64,000 bases of DNA. Origin: JAAYJR01 sp964611525. GTDB lineage: Bacteria > Bacteroidota > Bacteroidia > Bacteroidales > Prolixibacteraceae. Shown here one piece after another: positions 59,521-64,000 of this stretch. How positions within the stretch are numbered: the stretch's first letter is position 1; every line of letters starts with the position of its first letter. A program made the position numbers and the translations under genes. Location: contig CAZTAL010000053.1 of assembly GCA_964611525.1 (NCBI GenBank), forward strand, positions 4,963-68,962, written 5' to 3'. The notes under the pieces are model-generated. The model was not told the origin of the DNA and ran no database searches. It worked only from the letters and a program-made list of their open reading frames with translations.

Positions 59521-60237
59521 TTATTGCTTTTTCGCATCCTTTTTCAGAGAGGTTGTTGAGAATTTTTTATACATGGCGGGACGCAGTCTTTTAGTTCGTT
59601 CAATTGCCTGTCGAAGTTTCCACTCGTCGATTAGTTTATCATTGCCGCTTAAAAGGACATCGGGTACTTTTATGCCTTTGTAATTCGCGGGACGGGTATA
59701 GACGGGAGGGCTCAGGAGGTTGTCCTGAAAAGAGTCGGACAGGGCAGAGGTCTCATCCGACATAGCTCCGGGAAGCAATCTTACTAGACTGTCCGTTATC
59801 ACTGCTGCTGCCAGTTCCCCTCCTGTGAGCACATAATCACCTATAGATATTTCCATTGTGATAAAATGGTCTCTTACCCTTTGATCAATTCCCTTATAAT
59901 GGCCGCAAAGGATTATTATATTTTTTTTAAGTGAGAGAATATTAGCCTGCTTCTGATTAAACAGTTGCCCATCAGGGGAGGTATAGATAATTTCTTCATA
60001 TTTACGCTCTTTTTTCAGACTGGTAATTGCATTCTCTATCGGCTGAACAGCCATCACCATACCTGCGTCCCTGCTGAATGCATAATCGTCAACCCGTCGA
60101 TGTTTGTCCTCTGAATAATCCCGTAAGTTATGGACAAATATCTCAGCAAGCCCTTTTTCCCTTGCACGCTTAACTATTGAATGGTTTAAAGGGCTATCAA
60201 GTATTTCCGGCAAAACAGTGAGGATATCTATTCTCAT
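59521..60237 (-). CDS. trmD: tRNA (guanine37-N1)-methyltransferase
   Basis: A 238-residue SPOUT (trefoil-knot) enzyme that methylates G37 next to the anticodon and prevents frameshifting. Motifs: MRIDILTVLPEIL start, HRRVDDYAFSRDAGMVM (about 47-63), the knot LCGHYKGIDQRVRDHFITMEISIGDYVLTGGELAA (about 111-145) and LLSGNDKLIDEWKLRQAIERT near the end. Length is normal. It stands alone here instead of in the rpsP-rimM-trmD-rplS operon known from Proteobacteria. Confidence 0.96.
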   Translation of the reverse strand: MRIDILTVLPEILDSPLNHSIVKRAREKGLAEIFVHNLRDYSEDKHRRVDDYAFSRDAGMVMAVQPIENAITSLKKERKYEEIIYTSPDGQLFNQKQANILSLKKNIIILCGHYKGIDQRVRDHFITMEISIGDYVLTGGELAAAVITDSLVRLLPGAMSDETSALSDSFQDNLLSPPVYTRPANYKGIKVPDVLLSGNDKLIDEWKLRQAIERTKRLRPAMYKKFSTTSLKKDAKKQ

Positions 60238-60553
60238 AAATCTATTTTTTTAATCAAAAATAAGCAATTATTCAAGATACAGGTTTATTTTTCCGGATTC
60301 TCACTGTCAGATAAAATTATTTACCGGGTAATTGCCTTTACCGATTACAGAAAAACCAGACTTTATGAAATAATACATACATATTAATATATTAATAACA
60401 TGACAAAGATTCATGTTAAATTTATTTTATTAACGGTCATAGTGTTGATTATTTTATTGGCATTCGGAGAGAACTAATTTTTTTAATAAGCAAATAAAAT
60501 GTTATTTTTACTTATTTGATAACAGGCCAATTATTTATTTAAAATACAGCAAC
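60238..60553. other. 316-base spacer upstream of the GH97 remnant
   Basis: A/T-rich divergent spacer. Holds one possible hydrophobic micro-ORF (60400-60477). No exact housekeeping promoter match. Confidence 0.5.
60400..60477 (+). CDS. Possible 25-residue single-helix microprotein
   Basis: ATG to TAA frame MTKIHVKF followed by ILLTVIVLIILLAFGEN: a short basic start and one membrane-spanning helix, the plan of many bacterial small membrane proteins. Supported only by composition; A/T-rich DNA often produces such frames by chance. Confidence 0.25.
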   Translation: MTKIHVKFILLTVIVLIILLAFGEN

Positions 60554-60997
60554 ATGTTGAAAAAGATTATCTTAGTCTATCTGTTAGTGATTTCCTTTAC
60601 TTTTATTTTTGCTGAAGATTATAATATTGTTTCTCCCGATGGTAAAATTAATGTAAGTATTTCCGTTGAAAATAAAATTTGTTATTCTGTTTTTTACAGT
60701 GGTGTTTGCGTAGTTGATAATTCGTCTATATATTTCACTTTTTCCCTTTCACCGCCTCTTGGCAGGGATATGGAAGTCCTGAAACATGACAATTACAGTA
60801 AGGAGCAAGTTTGGACTCCGGTATTAAAAAGATATGATAAAATAACAGATCGTCATTGGTGGAGCGGTGATGTAAAAATGGAACAGCCGGTGATTTATGA
60901 ATATATTGATCTTGCTTCTGAAATGGGATGGACTTATATGTTAATAGACTGGCAATGGTACCTGGAGGAGGATTTGCTGCCTGGCTGGAACCGGTAA
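60554..60997 (+). pseudogene. GH97 glycoside hydrolase remnant with internal deletion
   Basis: A 147-codon frame. Signal peptide (KIILVYLLVISFTFIFAED), then the start of a GH97 N-terminal domain (IVSPDGKINVSISVENKICYS). After roughly residue 105 it jumps to a segment typical of the GH97 catalytic barrel (IYEYIDLASEMGWTYMLIDWQWY) and ends within eight residues. Intact GH97 enzymes (SusB-type alpha-glucosidases and alpha-galactosidases) are about 620-720 residues, so several hundred residues between and after these parts are gone and the acid/base and nucleophile are missing. It lies directly before araD. It reads as an open frame but is almost certainly a non-functional leftover. Confidence 0.7.
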
Positions 60998-61008
60998 AAT
61001 AATATGTA

Positions 61009-61695
61009 ATGTTAGAAAAGTTAAAAGAACAGGTTTTTAAAGCTAATCTTGATTTGTGGAAGAACGGACTCGTAATTTTCACATGGGGCAATGTCAGTGG
61101 AATTGACAGAAAAAGCGGATCAGTGGTGATAAAGCCCAGCGGTGTTCAATATGAAAAAATGAATCTGTCGGATATGGTTGTGCTCAACCTTTATGGCCAG
61201 GTTATCGAAGGTGACAAAAATCCTTCCAGTGATACCCCTACACATCTGGTTCTTTACAGGCAATTTAAAAATATCGGCGGGATCGTTCATACTCATTCTG
61301 AATGGGCAACAAGCTGGGCACAGGCAGGTATGTCCATTCCCCCCCTGGGCACAACTCATGCAGATTATTTTTCGGGAGAGATACCTTGTACCCGGAAAAT
61401 GACTTATGATGAAATATCAGGCAATTATGAGACGGAGACAGGCAGGGTTATAGTGGAATGTTTCAGGGATAAGGATCCTGATATAATACCAGGGGTACTT
61501 GTTAATAATCACGGTCCCTTTGCCTGGGGACAAGATGCTGATGAAGCTGTTCATAATGCCAGGGTAATGGAAGAGGTGGCAAAAATGGCTTACAGGACTC
61601 TCATTCTTAACAATTATGCCAATATGAGCCCTGCATTGATTAGAAAGCATTTCCTTAGAAAACACGGGAAGGACAGCTATTATGGACAGAAGTGA
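61009..61695 (+). CDS. araD: L-ribulose-5-phosphate 4-epimerase
   Basis: A 228-residue class II aldolase-fold enzyme turning L-ribulose 5-phosphate into D-xylulose 5-phosphate, the last step of arabinose breakdown. Motifs: WGNVSGIDR (about 26-34), VIKPSGV (about 40-46), zinc-binding HTHSEWATSWAQAG (about 94-107), HADYFSGEIPC (about 116-126) and NNHGPFAWG (about 166-174). Length equals that of E. coli AraD (231). Directly after the GH97 remnant and 59 bases before araB, likely one operon. Confidence 0.95.
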   Translation: MLEKLKEQVFKANLDLWKNGLVIFTWGNVSGIDRKSGSVVIKPSGVQYEKMNLSDMVVLNLYGQVIEGDKNPSSDTPTHLVLYRQFKNIGGIVHTHSEWATSWAQAGMSIPPLGTTHADYFSGEIPCTRKMTYDEISGNYETETGRVIVECFRDKDPDIIPGVLVNNHGPFAWGQDADEAVHNARVMEEVAKMAYRTLILNNYANMSPALIRKHFLRKHGKDSYYGQK

Positions 61696-61754
61696 TAAAA
61701 TATTACCTGAATATAAGGTGATTTCATTGTAAACTCAAAAAAAATATAAAATAT

Positions 61755-63422
61755 ATGAATGAAAGATATACAATAGGTTTGGATTTCGGAACCGATTCAG
61801 TGCGGACACTGATTGTTAATACAGATACAGGAGAGGAGGTAGCAAGTTCGGTGTTTTACTATCCGCGATGGAAAAAAGGCCTTTACTGCGATGCAGCTGC
61901 CAATCAGTTCAGACAGCATCCGCAGGATTATCTGCAGGGCCTTGAGCATACAATAGTTGATGCCATGAAACAGGCTCCTGAAGGAGTTGCGGGGAAAGTA
62001 GCCGGCATTTCTGTTGATACTACGGGCTCAACCCCCGTCCCTGTTGCTTTAACCGGCACTCCTTTATCTCTTACCCGTGGTTTTGAAGAGAATCCAAATG
62101 CTATGTTCATTCTGTGGAAAGACCATACTGCTATTAAGGAGGCGGAAGAGATAAATGAACTGGCGCACAAATGGGATATTGATTACACTAAATATGAGGG
62201 AGGTATATATTCTTCCGAATGGTTCTGGGCTAAACTGCTCCATGTGATAAGAGAGGATGCAGGAGTTTACCGTGCAGCCTACTCATGGGTAGAGCATTGT
62301 GACTGGATACCGGCAATACTTACCGGCAATACAAATCCTAAAACATTGAAAAGAAGCCGCTGTGCTGCCGGCCATAAAGCAATGTGGCATAAAGATTTTG
62401 GCGGACTTCCGTCAGAGGAGTTTCTCACAGCCCTGGACCCTCTGCTGGCAGGTTTAAGAGAGAGGCTTTACAAAGATACATATACATGCGATGTCCCTGC
62501 AGGTACTCTGACAGCCGAATGGGCAAAAAGGCTGGGCCTGCCTCAGACAGTGGTTGTGGGCGTGGGGGCTTTTGATGCTCATCTCGGGGCCGTAGGTGCT
62601 GAAATTGAACCACATTACCTGTCAAAGGTAATGGGTACTTCAACATGCGATATGCTTGTAGCCTCCGGTGAGGAACTTGGCGGAAAGCTGGTGAAGGGTA
62701 TCTGCGGACAGGTGGATGGTTCAATTGTGCCCGGCCTTATCGGACTGGAAGCGGGACAGGCTGCTTTCGGCGATATATACGGCTGGTTTAAGCAGTTGCT
62801 TGAATGGCCGCTGACCAGTATCTTATCTGAAACTGAATTAACAGATGATAAAACAAAAGAAACACTTATAGAGGAAGTTTCCTTAAAAATAATTGCCAGG
62901 CTGAGCGAAGAAGCAGCCAAAATACCGCCGGAAGAGAACGGGATAGTGGCGCTTGACTGGATGAACGGACGCCGGACGCCGGATAGCAAGCAGTGGCTGA
63001 AAGGGGCGCTTACCGGCCTGACACTCGGATCTGATGCCCCGCGTATTTTCCGGGCCCTTGTTGAAGCTACTGCATTTGGATCCAAAGCTATCAACGACAG
63101 GTTCGTGGAGGAGGGGATAAGGATAGACGGTGTGATCGCTCTCGGCGGAGTGGCTAAAAAATCCCCGTTTGTTGTGCAGACAGTGGCCGATGTTCTTAAT
63201 ATGCCAATAAAGGTGGCCCGTTCAGAACAGGCCTGTGCACTGGGGTCTGCAATGATGGCTGCAGTGGCCTCCGGGATTTATGCAACAACATCTGACGCGC
63301 AGCATAAAATGGGAAGCGGTATAGAAACTGAATACCATCCTGTTCCTGAAAATGTTGAAAGATACAACAAGCTATATGAGAAATATAAAAAACTGGGAAA
63401 ATTCGTGGAATTCGACTTTTAG
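61755..63422 (+). CDS. araB: Ribulokinase
   Basis: A 555-residue FGGY-family kinase phosphorylating L-ribulose with ATP. The start YTIGLDFGTDSVRTLI holds the first phosphate-binding loop. SVDTTGSTPVPV and ENPNAMFILWKDHTA are ribulokinase-specific blocks, VGVGAFDAHLGAVGAEI lies near 270-286, and the second signature is VIALGGVAKKSPFVVQTVADVLN (about 458-480). Length matches E. coli AraB (566). With araD it forms the lower arabinose pathway. The isomerase araA and an arabinose transporter are not within the window; nothing but a small reverse gene follows. Confidence 0.95.
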   Translation: MNERYTIGLDFGTDSVRTLIVNTDTGEEVASSVFYYPRWKKGLYCDAAANQFRQHPQDYLQGLEHTIVDAMKQAPEGVAGKVAGISVDTTGSTPVPVALTGTPLSLTRGFEENPNAMFILWKDHTAIKEAEEINELAHKWDIDYTKYEGGIYSSEWFWAKLLHVIREDAGVYRAAYSWVEHCDWIPAILTGNTNPKTLKRSRCAAGHKAMWHKDFGGLPSEEFLTALDPLLAGLRERLYKDTYTCDVPAGTLTAEWAKRLGLPQTVVVGVGAFDAHLGAVGAEIEPHYLSKVMGTSTCDMLVASGEELGGKLVKGICGQVDGSIVPGLIGLEAGQAAFGDIYGWFKQLLEWPLTSILSETELTDDKTKETLIEEVSLKIIARLSEEAAKIPPEENGIVALDWMNGRRTPDSKQWLKGALTGLTLGSDAPRIFRALVEATAFGSKAINDRFVEEGIRIDGVIALGGVAKKSPFVVQTVADVLNMPIKVARSEQACALGSAMMAAVASGIYATTSDAQHKMGSGIETEYHPVPENVERYNKLYEKYKKLGKFVEFDF

Positions 63423-63568
63423 ATTAACATGAACAATCACCCGGAATTTATTATGCCATAGGTGCTGGGTATAATTAATTTTGCATAATGCTAATATTAG
63501 TTAACTGCACGGCCTGGAAACCCATTTAGTGAATTTCAACTTGAAAAAATAAGAATGAATAAATTTTA

Positions 63569-63781
63569 CTAAAGAGCTTTAAACATACCTGTTTCTTCAA
63601 ATATAACAGGATATCCTTCAAGCTCATCAGGTATTTTATCTTTATTTTCTTTTGTGAGTCCGGCAACAAAAATTTTTATACATGGCCTGCCGTTGCAAAG
63701 GCCCTGTGCAGTTCCCTCTACGCCGGGGATTTTCATTAAATCATCAGAATGCTTTTGAAGTGCTTTCTTTATCGTGTTCAT
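63569..63781 (-). CDS. Small conserved-looking hypothetical protein (70 aa)
   Basis: A 70-residue soluble protein: a helical start (NTIKKALQKHSDDLMKIPGVEG), then an alpha/beta pattern with PCIKIFVAGLTKENKDKIPDELEGYPVIFEETG. The phrase IPGV...G followed by a KIPxELEGYPV turn is reminiscent of a short domain found in front of trypsin-like peptidases in some bacteria, but no peptidase follows. It lies convergent with araB. Function unknown. Confidence 0.6.
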   Translation of the reverse strand: MNTIKKALQKHSDDLMKIPGVEGTAQGLCNGRPCIKIFVAGLTKENKDKIPDELEGYPVIFEETGMFKAL

Positions 63782-63868
63782 ATTTTTATTGCCATACTAA
63801 CGCATTCCTTTGATAACAGGTTCCGGCCTGTAAAAAGGAATGCGCCGGTATGGTTTATATATGTCAAT

Positions 63869-64000
63869 TTATGGTGTTACAGTAAATCCATCTTCTAAAA
63901 CACCAGTAGTGCCGTCAGGATTTGTTACACGGACATCCCAATAACGGTTTTTTGGCGGACCACCGCTTTTAAAGCTAACGTTCGCATAAATAGTTGTTCC
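63869..64000 (-). CDS. C-terminal end of a protein with IPT/TIG-like domain (5' part outside window)
   Basis: The last 43 codons before TAA (63869-63871), entering from the right edge. They read ...ANVSFKSGGPPKNRYWDVRVTNPDGTTGVLEDGFTVTP. The VxVTNPDG...LxxGFTV ending is typical of IPT/TIG immunoglobulin-like domains of exported, surface-associated proteins. It is one strand-set only, so the whole-protein function cannot be named. Confidence 0.65.
   Translation of the reverse strand, partial: GTTIYANVSFKSGGPPKNRYWDVRVTNPDGTTGVLEDGFTVTP

Noticed and set aside
62615..63094. 159-codon reverse frame opposite araB
   Set aside because: Lies fully within the conserved kinase gene and has low-complexity Ser/Pro composition typical of antisense frames.

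Overview
The window is AT-rich chromosomal DNA from a member of the Bacteroidota, most likely of the Bacteroidales/Marinilabiliales type. The basis is the gene content (DUF4301, DUF6913-like and BatA-type proteins, LysM/periplasmic-binding fusion, SUMF1-type lipoprotein, XerD, OlsF-like acyltransferase), the near absence of Shine-Dalgarno sites, and several matches to the TAnnTTTG -10 element of the Bacteroidota housekeeping sigma factor. Genus and species cannot be given. I see no rRNA, tRNA, CRISPR array, prophage or complete insertion sequence; most of the window is ordinary housekeeping DNA.

Layout. 1-4.2 kb: a CNNM-type membrane protein running off the left edge, an FKBP-like lipoprotein, a ClC channel with CBS domains and the stump of a second ClC copy. 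4.6-12.4 kb: pckA, xerD, aroQ, a LolA-like protein, an FtsK translocase and an ornithine carbamoyltransferase. 12.5-18.9 kb: MFS transporter, a broken AsmA-like fragment, lipase-like lipoprotein, TPR protein, DUF4301 protein. 19-24.3 kb: a forward cluster of radical SAM protein, two-domain OlsF-like acyltransferase, DUF368 (PopT-type) polyprenyl-phosphate transporter, aroE and a low-molecular-weight tyrosine phosphatase. 24.5-36.2 kb: MaoC protein, MraY/WecA-type transferase, Gfo/Idh oxidoreductase with a SUMF1-type lipoprotein, lipid kinase, dapA, a DUF6913-like protein and a three-gene envelope cluster. 36.8-38.6 kb: argS. 38.8-44.3 kb: the sigma factor/TPR-CHAT locus. 44.3-51.1 kb: a reverse run of RNA methyltransferase, cysE, NAD-salvage pair (NadR-like kinase and PnuC), S41 protease and guaA. 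51.6-60.2 kb: LysM protein, BatA/VWA protein, AddB-like nuclease and trmD. 60.5-64 kb: a GH97 remnant, araD, araB and two reverse genes at the right edge.

The most interesting region is 38,819-44,263. A sigma-70-family factor overlaps a membrane-spanning protein with repeated anti-sigma-like segments and a TPR tail. Facing it is an exported, membrane-anchored TPR-CHAT (caspase-like) protein. Divergent from the CHAT gene is an unannotated 47-residue peptide with a Gly-Gly-Gly leader-type motif. The sigma operon and the peptide share an upstream block, GGGTTACCTTTTT-N19-AATAGA, with identical spacing, so they probably form one regulon. I infer an envelope-to-nucleus-type signalling circuit in which a caspase-like protease, a peptide and a sigma switch act together. 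It resembles in parts list, but not in gene content, the CRISPR-linked TPR-CHAT/Csx30/sigma module.

Other structure in the non-coding DNA includes two near-identical MITE-like elements (26.7 and 36.4 kb, opposite orientation), a four-copy dispersed intergenic repeat ending in a 19-base invariant core, a possible short RNA at about 957-1037, a structured leader in front of guaA, and duplicated micro-ORF spacers on both sides of aroE.
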